DNA from: Novosphingobium terrae
GTDB lineage: Bacteria; Pseudomonadota; Alphaproteobacteria; Sphingomonadales; Sphingomonadaceae
Direction of reading: 5' to 3'
Length of the DNA: 64,000 bases
Assembly: GCF_017163935.1 (NCBI RefSeq)
Contig: NZ_JABVZR010000002.1
Span: 1,426,001-1,490,000 of the forward strand
The translations under genes were made by a program, and so were the position numbers. The notes beneath the pieces are model-generated. The model made no database searches. It saw nothing but the letters and a program-made list of their open reading frames with translations, and was not told the origin of the DNA. The first letter of the stretch is position 1, and each line of letters begins with the position of its first letter. This document shows, in pieces, positions 8,527-17,310 of the stretch.

Positions 8527-9072
8527 ATGCTGTCTGCCGAAATGCCGATGGAAGCGTTGCAAGTGTCAGGTCTAAACCCGGTTGTTGATGTTGGCGTTCT
8601 TTATGAGGCGCATGGCCGATGGCTGCAGGGATGGCTTAGGGCCAAGACACGCTGTTCCAGCCGGGCCGCCGATCTCGCCCAGGATACTTTCTGCCGCCTT
8701 CTCGAGACGCCGCAAAACGTGGCTTTGCGCGAACCGCGAAACTATCTGGCCACACTGGCCCGGCGCATCCTGATTGACGACATTCGCCGCCGGGACATCG
8801 AGCGGGCCTATCTGGCAGCTTATGCGCTCGATCACGAAGGGAGCGATCCGATAACGCCGGAACGCATTGTCGAGGCGGTTCAACTGCTTGATGCCATCAT
8901 GCGCTTGCTGGAAAAACTGCCCGAGAAAGCGAGAATCGCCTTCATGATGGTGCGCTTTGACGGGGAACGTTATGATGCCGTCGCCGCGCATCTGGGCGTT
9001 TCCGTGCGCATGGCCAAGCGCTATGTCGCCCAGGCGTATGTGCATTGCTACAAGCTCGCCTTTCCCGATTAA
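8527..9072 (+). CDS. FecI-type ECF sigma factor
   Basis: 181-aa extracytoplasmic-function sigma factor. Region 2 includes AADLAQDTFCRLLETP and the NYLATLARRILIDDIRRR segment. Region 4 carries KLPEKARIAFMMVRFDGERYDAVAAHLGVSVRMAKRYVAQA, a helix-turn-helix for -35 recognition. The spacing of both regions and the cysteine-containing tail (HCYKLAF) fit the FecI subgroup. Internal ATGs at 8542 and 8548 are alternative starts. The FecR gene begins directly after its stop and a FecA-like receptor follows, so it should direct transcription of the receptor when FecR relays an outer-membrane signal. A Fur-like box lies upstream. Confidence 0.9.
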   Translation: MLSAEMPMEALQVSGLNPVVDVGVLYEAHGRWLQGWLRAKTRCSSRAADLAQDTFCRLLETPQNVALREPRNYLATLARRILIDDIRRRDIERAYLAAYALDHEGSDPITPERIVEAVQLLDAIMRLLEKLPEKARIAFMMVRFDGERYDAVAAHLGVSVRMAKRYVAQAYVHCYKLAFPD

Positions 9073-10026
9073 ATGACACAGTCTCCGGCCCCTGATGTTA
9101 TTGCCCGGGCAGCTGTCTGGGCCGCAGAATTGGCAACCGACGAGGCGACACCTGCCGATCGCGAGGCTTGTGACGCCTGGTGTCGGGAGCATCCGACCCA
9201 TCGTCTTGCCATGGAGCGCATGCTCAAGCTCGACCTGGACATCGAAAGGCCGGATCGCGCCCAGCGCGGGGCTATGGATGTGCTTTTCAAACGCAAGTCG
9301 GTGCGCGCGCGCGGGATCGGCATTCTGGCGATGGGCGCCTGCCTGCTTGGTTGCGGGTGGTATGCCTCCGGGTCCATGGCGGTGCGCGCTCTCTTCCCGG
9401 ATTATGTGACCGGTGCCGGTGAGCTACGCGCTGTCAGGCTTGCTGATGGCAGCACCCTCAATCTCGACACGAAAACCTCAATCGGGCTCAGCCGCCTTGG
9501 CGGCAAGCGGGGAGTGTTTCTTTTCGATGGGCGACTGCTTGCCCATGTTGCGAAGGATGCTTCTCATCCCTTTGTCGTCAAAACGCGCGATGGCACGGCG
9601 ACGGCCTTGGGTACGGCCTTTACCGTCGAACGTCGTGACGATGCGACCTTGATCGTGGTCCTTGAGTCCAGAGTCCGCGCTTGCGCAGAGGGCTCCGGTT
9701 CGGACGCTTGCGTGGATCTTGTCCCGGGAGACCGCGCCAGTCTGAGAGGCGGTAAGGTTGTACGCCTCGGGCATGTGGAGCCGGAAGCGGCCGGACTTTG
9801 GGCCGAGGGTTGGCTTGCCGTTGACGATCGCCCGGTGAGCGAGGTGCTGGTTGAACTCAATCGCTACCGGGATGTGCCGGTTGCCTTTGATCGGGTTAGC
9901 ATGTCGGGCGTGCGCGTTTCGGGAAGTTTCCCGCTTACCGATCCCGATCGTGCTCTGGATGGCATTCTGCGCTCGACGGGATTGCGAGCAAAACAGTCCG
10001 GCGGCCATATCGAGGTACTTCGCTAA
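9073..10026 (+). CDS. FecR-family anti-sigma regulator
   Basis: 317 aa. The N-terminal cytoplasmic DUF4880 segment (AAVWAAELATDEATPADREACDAW) binds the sigma factor. A single membrane helix lies near residues 76-95 (GIGILAMGACLLGCGWYAS). The periplasmic FecR domain follows (GELRAVRLADGSTLNLDTKTS, ATALGTAFTVERRDD). A C-terminal domain with VLVELNRYRDVPVAFDRVSMSGVRVSGSFPL should contact the receptor's STN domain. The start codon immediately follows the sigma factor stop, so expression is coupled. It is the signal relay between the receptor at 10106-12601 and the sigma factor at 8527-9072. Confidence 0.92.
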   Translation: MTQSPAPDVIARAAVWAAELATDEATPADREACDAWCREHPTHRLAMERMLKLDLDIERPDRAQRGAMDVLFKRKSVRARGIGILAMGACLLGCGWYASGSMAVRALFPDYVTGAGELRAVRLADGSTLNLDTKTSIGLSRLGGKRGVFLFDGRLLAHVAKDASHPFVVKTRDGTATALGTAFTVERRDDATLIVVLESRVRACAEGSGSDACVDLVPGDRASLRGGKVVRLGHVEPEAAGLWAEGWLAVDDRPVSEVLVELNRYRDVPVAFDRVSMSGVRVSGSFPLTDPDRALDGILRSTGLRAKQSGGHIEVLR

Positions 10027-10105
10027 AAAATTGTCGGTCCTAGGTTCCCGATTTCCGATCTCGTCCGTCCCCCCTGCAAAACCATCTCGAAACAGGGGTA
10101 CAGAC

Positions 10106-12601
10106 ATGACAAGGGTTAGGGCGGCCTGCGGGTTCGCGGTTGCTGCCATGCTTTCAACCATGATGCCGGGGCAGGCAGTACAGGCACAAGGCACGGAGGG
10201 AATCCTCATGCTGGATCTTCCTGCCGGAACGCTGGGGCAGACGATTGCGCAGTTGGGGCGCAAGGCAGGTGTGATGATCGTCTTCGATCCGGCGCTGTTG
10301 CGCGGCCGGAACAGCGCGGGCCTGCACGGCGCCTATACGATGCGTGAGGCTCTGAGCCATCTTCTAGCCGGCACCCTTGTGGAGGCGCGCAGCGATGGTC
10401 ATGGGGGCTATGTGTTGACGGCGGCTCCCGCGCCCGAAGCTCCACGCCGCCCAAAGCAGGTCGAGCATCATCGCAAGATTGCCATAGCACCCGGCCAGTC
10501 CGTGGCCCGGCCGCCGATGGAAGGCAGTGACGATATTCTGGTCATCGCGCAGCGCAGCAGTGCGACGATCGTGGCATCCGGGCACCAGATCTCGCTGCTC
10601 GATCGCGATCAGGTGGCAACGCAGAGGACAGCATCGGATACGCTTTCGACGATCCTTGCCAAGACGATCCCCGGCCTCTCCGATTCCTCGCATACCATCA
10701 CCGATTACGGGCAGACCCTGCGTGGCCGCGGCGTGCTGGTGCTGGTTGATGGCGTGCCCTACAACACCAATCGTGAAAGCGCGCGTACGCTTGCCAGCGT
10801 GGATCCCGGCACGATCGATCGCGTGGAGGTGTTGCGCGGCGGTAGCGCGATCTATGGCAGCGGCGCCACGGGTGGCATCATCGCCATTGCCACGCGTCCG
10901 GCGGGCGGCCCTTTGCGCATCGAGACCGAAGTTGCGGCGACTTCGGCCCTGTCGCGCCTATCCGGCAGCGGGCTGGGCGGTCGCACACAGACCTTTGTCA
11001 CCGGCTCGGTTGGCCGGGTCGATCTAGCGGTGAACGGAGGCTTCCAGAGAATTAGCGGCAGCTTCGATGGCGATGGCAATCGTCGTGCGCCGGAGCCCAG
11101 TCAGGGCGATCTTTATGACAGCAATGTCTGGAATCTGGGGGCCAAAATCGGCTGGCATCTTGGCAGCCAGCGCTATCTTCAGCTGTCCGGGACGCTTTAT
11201 CGCGCGGATCAGCATACCGATTATGCCGCAGACCCTGCGCAGGGACGTCTGACCCCCGGAACGGCCATCGGTCATGCGCTGGGAGGCCTTGTGCTTGCCG
11301 ATCAGAACCAGTTGCACAGTTCAACCGCCACCATCAACTATTCCGACCGCGACCTGCTGGGGAGCCGCCTGTCCCTGTTGGGCTATTATCGTGTGCTGTT
11401 CACGCGTTTCACGCCTTTCGATGCGCGTGCTGTCTCAACGCGCGGCAACAATGTCGATCAGGTGATGCAGAACAGTCGGGTGCTGGGCGCGCGTGCAACG
11501 ATCGAGACGCTGCTGGGAACACGAACCTCGTTGACCTGGGGCGGGGACGTCAATCGCGAAAACAGCCATATGCCGGATGATATCTTCGATCCTGCCGCTT
11601 ACGATCGGAGCGGTGGGCTGGTGTTCAACAGAACCGGGACGCTGATGTATATGCCGCCGCTCACCACGCTGACTTATGGCGGATTCCTGCAGATGCAGCA
11701 TCGCCTTGCCCCGTGGCTGGCGGTGGATGGTGGCTTACGCTACGATAGGGCAAGTATCTCCTTCGACAGCTTTGTACCCTTGTCGCAATATCGCGCTGCG
11801 GTCCCTCAGACCATTCAGGGCGGATCGACATCCTATGGCGCCTGGACCTTCAATGGGAGCGCGACGCTCACGCCGGCAAAAGGGCATGACCTCTACGCCT
11901 CCTTCAGCCAGGGCTTTCAGCTTCCTGATGTCGGCTTGCAGTTGCGTAATGCAACGCCGGGTTTTTCGATCAACAACTCCGACCTGCAACCCGTCAAGAT
12001 CGACAATTATGAGATCGGCTACCGCAGCGTAATGGGGAAGACCCGTGCTGGTCTTGCGCTCTTTCGCACTACCTCGCAATTGGGTGACGTCCAGAGCTTC
12101 AACAATGGCCTGACCCTGCTGCGTACCGCTGAGCGCATCAAGGGGATCGAGACGAGCATCGATGTCGGGCAGCCCAGCGATCCGGTCCGGGTTGGTGGCA
12201 GCGCGACCTATATGGTGGGCCGCGAGAGGGCGAGTGGCGCAACGAACTGGCAGGCTATGACCGGTTACCGGATTCCACCCTTTAAGCTCACCCTCTACAT
12301 GGAGGTTGCGGCAAGCCAGCGGCTCGATCTGCGGCTTCAGGGACTGTTCGTGGGGGATCGGGACTATCGCCTCAATGGTGTGGCCAGTTACGGAAGGCGG
12401 GATGTCACGGGCTATGCGACTCTTGATGCAGTAGCGACGTACCGCCTTGACGAGAGGAATAAGCTCACTCTGGGGGTGGAAAATCTGCTCAATCGCCAAT
12501 ATCTGCCGCTCTACAGCCAGTTGCTGCGTAACAACCTCAACACCAGCCGCGTACCGGCGGCGGGCGCCACAGCGACGTTAAGCCTCAGGCACCGCTGGTA
12601 G
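10106..12601 (+). CDS. FecA-like TonB-dependent receptor with STN domain
   Basis: 831-aa outer-membrane receptor. The ATG at 10106 is followed by a signal peptide ending AVQAQ; the frame is open further upstream but those codons lie inside fecR. The STN secretin/TonB short domain spans about residues 34-90 (LMLDLPAGTLGQTIAQLGRKAGVMIVFDP), the hallmark of transducing receptors. The plug includes TLSTILAKTIPGLSDS, GRGVLVLVDGVPYN and RVEVLRGGSAIYGSGATGGIIAI. The barrel ends in NLLNRQYLPLYSQLL and a terminal aromatic residue (RHRW). Together with the sigma and FecR genes it forms a complete cell-surface signalling system, probably for a ferric siderophore or citrate-like complex. Confidence 0.93.
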   Translation: MTRVRAACGFAVAAMLSTMMPGQAVQAQGTEGILMLDLPAGTLGQTIAQLGRKAGVMIVFDPALLRGRNSAGLHGAYTMREALSHLLAGTLVEARSDGHGGYVLTAAPAPEAPRRPKQVEHHRKIAIAPGQSVARPPMEGSDDILVIAQRSSATIVASGHQISLLDRDQVATQRTASDTLSTILAKTIPGLSDSSHTITDYGQTLRGRGVLVLVDGVPYNTNRESARTLASVDPGTIDRVEVLRGGSAIYGSGATGGIIAIATRPAGGPLRIETEVAATSALSRLSGSGLGGRTQTFVTGSVGRVDLAVNGGFQRISGSFDGDGNRRAPEPSQGDLYDSNVWNLGAKIGWHLGSQRYLQLSGTLYRADQHTDYAADPAQGRLTPGTAIGHALGGLVLADQNQLHSSTATINYSDRDLLGSRLSLLGYYRVLFTRFTPFDARAVSTRGNNVDQVMQNSRVLGARATIETLLGTRTSLTWGGDVNRENSHMPDDIFDPAAYDRSGGLVFNRTGTLMYMPPLTTLTYGGFLQMQHRLAPWLAVDGGLRYDRASISFDSFVPLSQYRAAVPQTIQGGSTSYGAWTFNGSATLTPAKGHDLYASFSQGFQLPDVGLQLRNATPGFSINNSDLQPVKIDNYEIGYRSVMGKTRAGLALFRTTSQLGDVQSFNNGLTLLRTAERIKGIETSIDVGQPSDPVRVGGSATYMVGRERASGATNWQAMTGYRIPPFKLTLYMEVAASQRLDLRLQGLFVGDRDYRLNGVASYGRRDVTGYATLDAVATYRLDERNKLTLGVENLLNRQYLPLYSQLLRNNLNTSRVPAAGATATLSLRHRW

Positions 12602-12911
12602 ACGGGCAGGGGTGGAATGTATTTGCTCACTCGTACTGGTGCTTTGTCGTGGTATCCGAAAAGTCCGCTCTCAATGCCGAGATGTGGCGTAGCCGACCAT
12701 TGTTCATGGTCCCTTGGCGCGCAGTGGTGGACTCATTTGGGTTCGCCTTCGCCTTGCCAAGGTGCCAGTGGGGGCCAGCACGGTCTAAGATCCGTGCCGT
12801 CATGTCTCACCAAGAAGCCTGACAAACGGCAGATTGGAGCGCCGTGGCGAGGAAGGTCAGAAAATCCCCTTGCAAAGCTGGGGGGCATCCACACAGGCTC
12901 GCTATCGGCGC
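12602..12911. other. Intergenic region between convergent genes, nothing recognised
   Basis: About 310 bases between the stop of the FecA-like receptor and the stop of the MFS gene. I see no credible gene, strong terminator hairpin or insertion-sequence end. Confidence 0.6.
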
Positions 12912-14117
12912 TCAGGCTGGAGCCACCAGACTCTTTTCACGTGCTTCTTGACCAACGGCCGCCAGCAGCGCCAGAAGAAGGGCACCGGCGGCCACCACAA
13001 TTGCCATCGCCGAGCCGTAATGCCCATGCATATAACGCTCGGCAAGCCAAGCCTGAAGCGTGGCGTTGCCGGCGGTCAGCAGATTGCCCAGCTGATAAAC
13101 CACGCCGGTAAAGGTGCTGCGCACATTGGCGGGCGCGATTTCGTTGAGATGGGCAGGCAGCACGCCAAAGGTGCTCTGGACGAGAAACTGCATGGCAAAG
13201 GCCATGGCGCCGATGGCGACAGGTCCGTTGACGGTGGCCCAGAAGGGCAGCAGCGCCAGCGCCGCCAGCGAGGCCACGATCAGCTGGCGCCGCCGCCCTA
13301 TGATCTGCGACAGGCTGCCACCCAGCAGGCTGCCAAAGATCGCGCCGAGATTGTAAACCACCGCGATGGCCGAGATGGTGGTGATCGGCAGGCCATGCTG
13401 CACCCGCAGATAGGTGGGATAGAGATCCTGCGTGCCATGGCTGAAGGTGGAGGCCGCCGCCATCAGCAGGGTTGCCATCACGATCAGCCCGGCATGCTGG
13501 CGCAAGGTTGCGATCAGACCGATCTCCGCCGGGGCCGAAACCGTGCCCTTCTCCCAGGCCGGGCTTTCGGGCACGGAGCGGCGGATGTAGAAGATCAACG
13601 CCGCCGGGATCATCGTGATCATGAAGAGGCCACGCCAGCCCAGCCAGTGGAAGCCCAGCCCATAGGCCAGCGCCGCCAGCAGATAGCCCACAGGATAGCC
13701 GGCTTGAAGCAGGCCCGACACCATGCCGCGCCATTTGGCATCGATGCTCTCCATCGCCAGCGAGGTGCCGATGCCCCATTCGCCGCCCATCGCCACGCCG
13801 TAAAGCGAGCGCAGGGTCAGGAACATCCACAGGCTGTTGGCGAACCCGGAGGCAAAGGACAGCGCGGAAAACAGCAGCACATTGACCAGCAAGGTCGGGC
13901 GGCGGCCGAAGCGATCCGCCAAACGCCCGAAGATGTAGGCGCCCACCACCCGCAGGCCGAGCGTGAGCGTCAGCGCCCAGGTGATGCCGGTGATCGTGGT
14001 GCCGAATTCGCGGGCGATATCGGCCATGACGAAAATCAGGATGAAGAAATCGAAGGCGTCCAGGGCCCAGCCCAGGAAACATGCGATCACGGTATGCCGC
14101 TGCTGGGCAGGCGTCAT
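12912..14117 (-). CDS. MFS transporter, sialate/aromatic-acid:H+ symporter type
   Basis: 401-aa inner-membrane permease with about twelve hydrophobic segments. The N-terminus FLGWALDAFDFFILIFVMADIA and the loop GRLADRFGRRPTLL are typical of the NanT/Jen1/benzoate-type branch of the major facilitator superfamily. GVAMGGEWGIGTSLAMESI is the matching motif in helix 4-5. The ATG at 14117 has GAGGATAG upstream. It is divergent from a TetR regulator and shares with it a promoter region carrying an operator-like palindrome. It therefore probably imports the substrate of the dehydrogenase/isomerase/kinase operon at 14977-20402, which is expected to be a sugar acid or related polyol. Confidence 0.87.
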   Translation of the reverse strand: MTPAQQRHTVIACFLGWALDAFDFFILIFVMADIAREFGTTITGITWALTLTLGLRVVGAYIFGRLADRFGRRPTLLVNVLLFSALSFASGFANSLWMFLTLRSLYGVAMGGEWGIGTSLAMESIDAKWRGMVSGLLQAGYPVGYLLAALAYGLGFHWLGWRGLFMITMIPAALIFYIRRSVPESPAWEKGTVSAPAEIGLIATLRQHAGLIVMATLLMAAASTFSHGTQDLYPTYLRVQHGLPITTISAIAVVYNLGAIFGSLLGGSLSQIIGRRRQLIVASLAALALLPFWATVNGPVAIGAMAFAMQFLVQSTFGVLPAHLNEIAPANVRSTFTGVVYQLGNLLTAGNATLQAWLAERYMHGHYGSAMAIVVAAGALLLALLAAVGQEAREKSLVAPA

Positions 14118-14185
14118 GGCTATCCTCTCTCTGTCTTATCTTGGCCGGCAGGCTGACACGTCTCGGGGCGCTTGCCAACCAAAAA

Positions 14186-14201
14186 ATAACTGAATGGTTA
14201 T
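14186..14201. promoter_or_regulatory. Candidate TetR operator 1
   Basis: ATAACTGAATGGTTAT, a partial palindrome with ATAAC/GTTAT arms, in the divergent promoter region of the MFS and TetR genes. A near-identical copy in inverse orientation lies at 14936-14950 ahead of the catabolic operon. The shared sequence is TAACTGA[A/C]TGGTTA. Confidence 0.6.
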
Positions 14202-14204
14202 GCT

Positions 14205-14909
14205 ATGACGAGATGCGTTGCATGCCGCCGCCGCTTGGCTAGAATGATGCACATGACAGCGCACACCATCCCTCCGAGCAGCACCTCATCCTCCCCTTCC
14301 GACCGGGAAGCGGCGGCGCGCGAAAGAATCCTCACGGCCGCCCTGCAGGAATTCGCCGAGCATGGCTGGGGCGGCGCGCGAGTTGATCGTATCGCGGAAC
14401 GTGCTGATATCAATAAAAGAATGCTTTACGCTTATGTTGGCAACAAGCAGGCGCTGTGGGTGGCGGTGCTCGAACGGGTCTATGAAAGGATGCGGCAGGG
14501 GGAGCATCTGCTTCATCTCGAAGCGGCCTCCCCGGTGGATGGCATGCGCATGTTGATACGGTTCAACTTCCGCTTCCACCAGGATCATCCTGAATTTCTC
14601 TCAATGTTGAATGAGGAAAACCGGCAGAAGGCGGAGAATCTGAAAAATTCACGAAATGTCACGGAAATATACAATCCCCTGATTGTCGCTATCAAGGATT
14701 TGCTTGATCGCGGGCGCCAATGCGGCGACTTCAGGGGCAATGTCAGCCCTATTCAACTGTATATCTCCATTGCATCGCTCAGTTATTTCTATTTCTCGAA
14801 TCGCCATACGCTTTCCACCATTTTCAATACCGATCTGGGTTCGGTCATGGCGACGATCGAGCGTGAAGATCATGTGGTGGAGGTGGTGATGGGCTATCTA
14901 CGCCCCTGA
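14205..14909 (+). CDS. TetR/AcrR-family transcriptional regulator
   Basis: Up to 234 aa; the ATGs at 14241-14253 are alternative starts nearer the conserved domain. The N-terminal helix-turn-helix reads AARERILTAALQEFAEHGWGGARVDRIAERADINKRMLYAYVGNKQALW, the standard TetR DNA-binding domain. The ligand-binding part is moderately conserved with FRFHQDHPEFLSMLNEENR. It sits between the transporter and the catabolic operon. Two near-identical palindromes flank the gene, so it is likely the repressor of both and of itself, with an intermediate of the pathway as inducer. Confidence 0.9.
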   Translation: MTRCVACRRRLARMMHMTAHTIPPSSTSSSPSDREAAARERILTAALQEFAEHGWGGARVDRIAERADINKRMLYAYVGNKQALWVAVLERVYERMRQGEHLLHLEAASPVDGMRMLIRFNFRFHQDHPEFLSMLNEENRQKAENLKNSRNVTEIYNPLIVAIKDLLDRGRQCGDFRGNVSPIQLYISIASLSYFYFSNRHTLSTIFNTDLGSVMATIEREDHVVEVVMGYLRP

Positions 14910-14935
14910 TCCTTGACAGGCTCAAAACCGAGAAG

Positions 14936-14950
14936 TAACCAGTCAGTTAT
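14936..14950. promoter_or_regulatory. Candidate TetR operator 2
   Basis: TAACCAGTCAGTTAT, with TAAC/GTTA arms; read on the minus strand it is ATAACTGACTGGTTA, differing from operator 1 at one position over 15. It lies 27-41 bases ahead of the first gene of the catabolic operon. Confidence 0.6.
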
Positions 14951-14976
14951 TCCATAAGCACGGAAGAGGAACTGAC

Positions 14977-16128
14977 ATGGCACAAACGCGTCTTGGCATC
15001 ATCATGCACGGCATCACCGGGCGCATGGGGTACAACCAGCATCTGGTCCGCTCGATCTGCGCGATTCGCGATTCCGGCGGCGTGGTGCTCCCCAATGGCG
15101 ACACCGTGATGCCCGACCCGATCCTCGTCGGCCGCAATCTGGAGAAGGTGAAGGCCATCGCCGACAAGCATGGCATCGCCCGCTATGGCGCCGATGTCGA
15201 TGCCGCGCTGGCCAACCCCGAGGACACGATCTTCTTCGACGCCGGTTCGACCAAGATGCGCGTCGAACTGCTGTCCAAGGCCATTGCGGCGGGCAAGCAC
15301 ATCTATTCCGAAAAGCCCATCGCCGAAACGCTGGACGAGGCGCTGCATCTGGCAAAACTGGCCCGCGAGGCTGGCGTGAAAAACGGCGCGGTGCAGGACA
15401 AGCTCTATCTGCCCGGCCTGCAGAAGTTGAAAATGCTCAAGGATTCTGGCTTCTTCGGCGAGATCCTCTCGGTGCGCGGCGAGTTCGGCTATTGGGTGTT
15501 CGAGGGCGACTGGCAGGCGGCGCAGCGCCCCAGCTGGAACTACCGCAAGGCCGATGGCGGCGGCATGATCCTCGATATGCTGCCGCACTGGCGCTATGTG
15601 GTAGACAATCTGTTCGGCAAAATCATCTCCTTGAGCTGCCTTGGCGTCACCCATATCCCCGCCCGCGTCGATGAGGCTGGCCAGCCCTACAAGGCCGATG
15701 CCGACGATGCCGCCTATGCCACCTTCGAGCTGGACAATGGCGTGGTGGTGCAGATGAACTCTTCCTGGGCCACCCGCGTGAAGCGCGACGATCTGGTGAC
15801 CTTCCATGTCGACGGCACGCTGGGCTCGGCGGTGGCGGGTCTCACCCGCTGCGTCACGCAGCATCGCGTCAACACGCCGCGCCCGGTGTGGAACCCGGAC
15901 CAGCCCCAGATCATGGCCTTCGAAACGCAGTGGGAAGAGGTGCCCGACAACGCCACCTACGACAATGGCTTCAAGCTGCAGTGGGAGGATTTCATCCGCC
16001 ACGTGGTGGCCGACACGCCGTGGAAATTCGACCTGCTGGAAAGCGCCAAGGGCGTGCAGCTGGCCGAGCTGGGCTATCAAAGCTCGGCCGAGCGCCGCTG
16101 GATTGACGTACCGGCGCTGGAGATCTGA
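14977..16128 (+). CDS. Gfo/Idh/MocA-family NAD(P)-dependent oxidoreductase
   Basis: 383-aa cytoplasmic dehydrogenase. The Rossmann N-terminus reads LGIIMHGITGRMGYN. The family EKP motif is at residues 112-114 (YSEKPIAET). The catalytic region GGGMILDMLPHW provides Asp200 and His204. It is preceded by GAAGAGGA and is the first gene of a tight operon (gap of 3 bases to the next). Members oxidise or reduce sugars, inositols and sugar acids, or open glycosidic bonds through a 3-keto intermediate. The substrate here cannot be read from sequence. Neighbours (DUF993, TIM-barrel isomerase, glycerate kinase) suggest it starts the breakdown of a carbohydrate-derived compound. Confidence 0.9.
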   Translation: MAQTRLGIIMHGITGRMGYNQHLVRSICAIRDSGGVVLPNGDTVMPDPILVGRNLEKVKAIADKHGIARYGADVDAALANPEDTIFFDAGSTKMRVELLSKAIAAGKHIYSEKPIAETLDEALHLAKLAREAGVKNGAVQDKLYLPGLQKLKMLKDSGFFGEILSVRGEFGYWVFEGDWQAAQRPSWNYRKADGGGMILDMLPHWRYVVDNLFGKIISLSCLGVTHIPARVDEAGQPYKADADDAAYATFELDNGVVVQMNSSWATRVKRDDLVTFHVDGTLGSAVAGLTRCVTQHRVNTPRPVWNPDQPQIMAFETQWEEVPDNATYDNGFKLQWEDFIRHVVADTPWKFDLLESAKGVQLAELGYQSSAERRWIDVPALEI

Positions 16129-16131
16129 GCC

Positions 16132-17310
16132 ATGGGGCGTATTATCCTGCCCAATGCGGACGGCAGCCTGTCCGCTTTCAGCACCAGCGTGCCCCGGGCC
16201 TTTGCGCCCCCCACGCAGCCCTTCAACCGCATCGCTTTTTCCGCCGGCCATGTCGTGGCCCAGCCTCTGGTCGAGCAGGACCCTTGGGTCGATGCGAAAA
16301 TCGACTGGGATCGCACCATCGCCTTTCGACAGCACCTGTGGGGGCTGGGGCTGGGCGTCGCCGAAGCCATGGACACCGCCCAGCGCGGCATGGGGCTCGA
16401 CTGGGCAACCTCGCTCGAACTGATCCGCCGCTCGGTCGATGCTGCGCAGCATTCGCCCGGCGCGCTGATCGCCAGCGGCGCGGGCACCGACCATCTGATG
16501 CCGTCGCCGGGCGTCACGCTCGACACGGTAATCGGCGCCTATGAGGAGCAATGCGAGGCGATCGAGGCGCTGGGCGGGCGCATCATCCTGATGGCCTCGC
16601 GCGCGCTGGTTCAGGCGGCCAAGTCGCCCGAGGATTACGCCAGGGTCTATGATCGGATCCTGTCGGGCGTGCGTCAGCCGGTTATCCTGCACTGGCTGGG
16701 CGAGATGTTCGATCCCGCGTTGGAAGGCTATTGGGGCGCAAGCGATCACATTGCGGCGATGGACATTGCGGTGGACATCATCACCCGCAATGCCGCCAAG
16801 GTGGATGGCATCAAGATCTCCCTGCTCGACAAGGACAAGGAAATCGCGATGCGTCGTCGCCTGCCGCCCGGCGTGCGGATGTATACCGGCGATGATTTCA
16901 ACTATGCCGAGCTGATCGCCGGGGATGGCGTGGGCGAAGAGAACCATGGCAAGTCCGACGCGCTGCTGGGGATTTTCGACGCCATCGCCCCGGCGGCCAG
17001 CGCCGCCCTGAGCGCGTTGACCAGCGGCGACCTGGCAAGCTTCCATAATATTCTGGGCCCGACGGTTCCGCTTTCGCGCCATATCTTCAAGGCGCCCACG
17101 CGCTTCTACAAGACAGGTGTGGTGTTCATGGCCTATCTTAACGGCCATCAGGACCATTTTACCATGATCGGCGGCCAGCAATCGGCCCGTTCCGTGCTGC
17201 ATCTGGCCGAGCTGTTCCGTCTGGCCGATGATGCCGGGCTGCTGATGGACCCCGATTTGGCCATTGCCCGCATGAAGCCGGTGCTGGCAGCGCAGGGAAT
17301 TTCTGCATGA
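16132..17310 (+). CDS. DUF993 / dihydrodipicolinate-synthase-like protein
   Basis: 392 aa, recognised as the DUF993 family, which is annotated as dihydrodipicolinate-synthase-like TIM-barrel proteins. Visible features are GRIILPNADGSLSAF, a barrel strand with GGRIILMASRALVQAAKSPEDYARVYDRIL, PVILHWLGEMFDPALEGYWG and VDGIKISLLDKDKE, where the Lys of IKIS is in the position expected for a Schiff-base lysine. That residue assignment is tentative. The family often sits next to a Gfo/Idh/MocA dehydrogenase and a sugar isomerase, as here. The stop overlaps the next start (ATGA). A retro-aldol or lyase role on the oxidised sugar is plausible but unproven. Confidence 0.75.
   Translation: MGRIILPNADGSLSAFSTSVPRAFAPPTQPFNRIAFSAGHVVAQPLVEQDPWVDAKIDWDRTIAFRQHLWGLGLGVAEAMDTAQRGMGLDWATSLELIRRSVDAAQHSPGALIASGAGTDHLMPSPGVTLDTVIGAYEEQCEAIEALGGRIILMASRALVQAAKSPEDYARVYDRILSGVRQPVILHWLGEMFDPALEGYWGASDHIAAMDIAVDIITRNAAKVDGIKISLLDKDKEIAMRRRLPPGVRMYTGDDFNYAELIAGDGVGEENHGKSDALLGIFDAIAPAASAALSALTSGDLASFHNILGPTVPLSRHIFKAPTRFYKTGVVFMAYLNGHQDHFTMIGGQQSARSVLHLAELFRLADDAGLLMDPDLAIARMKPVLAAQGISA

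Noticed and set aside
14947..17202. A 751-codon minus-strand frame opposite the dehydrogenase and DUF993 genes
   Set aside because: Antisense shadow. The plus-strand genes have clear motifs and overlapping starts and stops.
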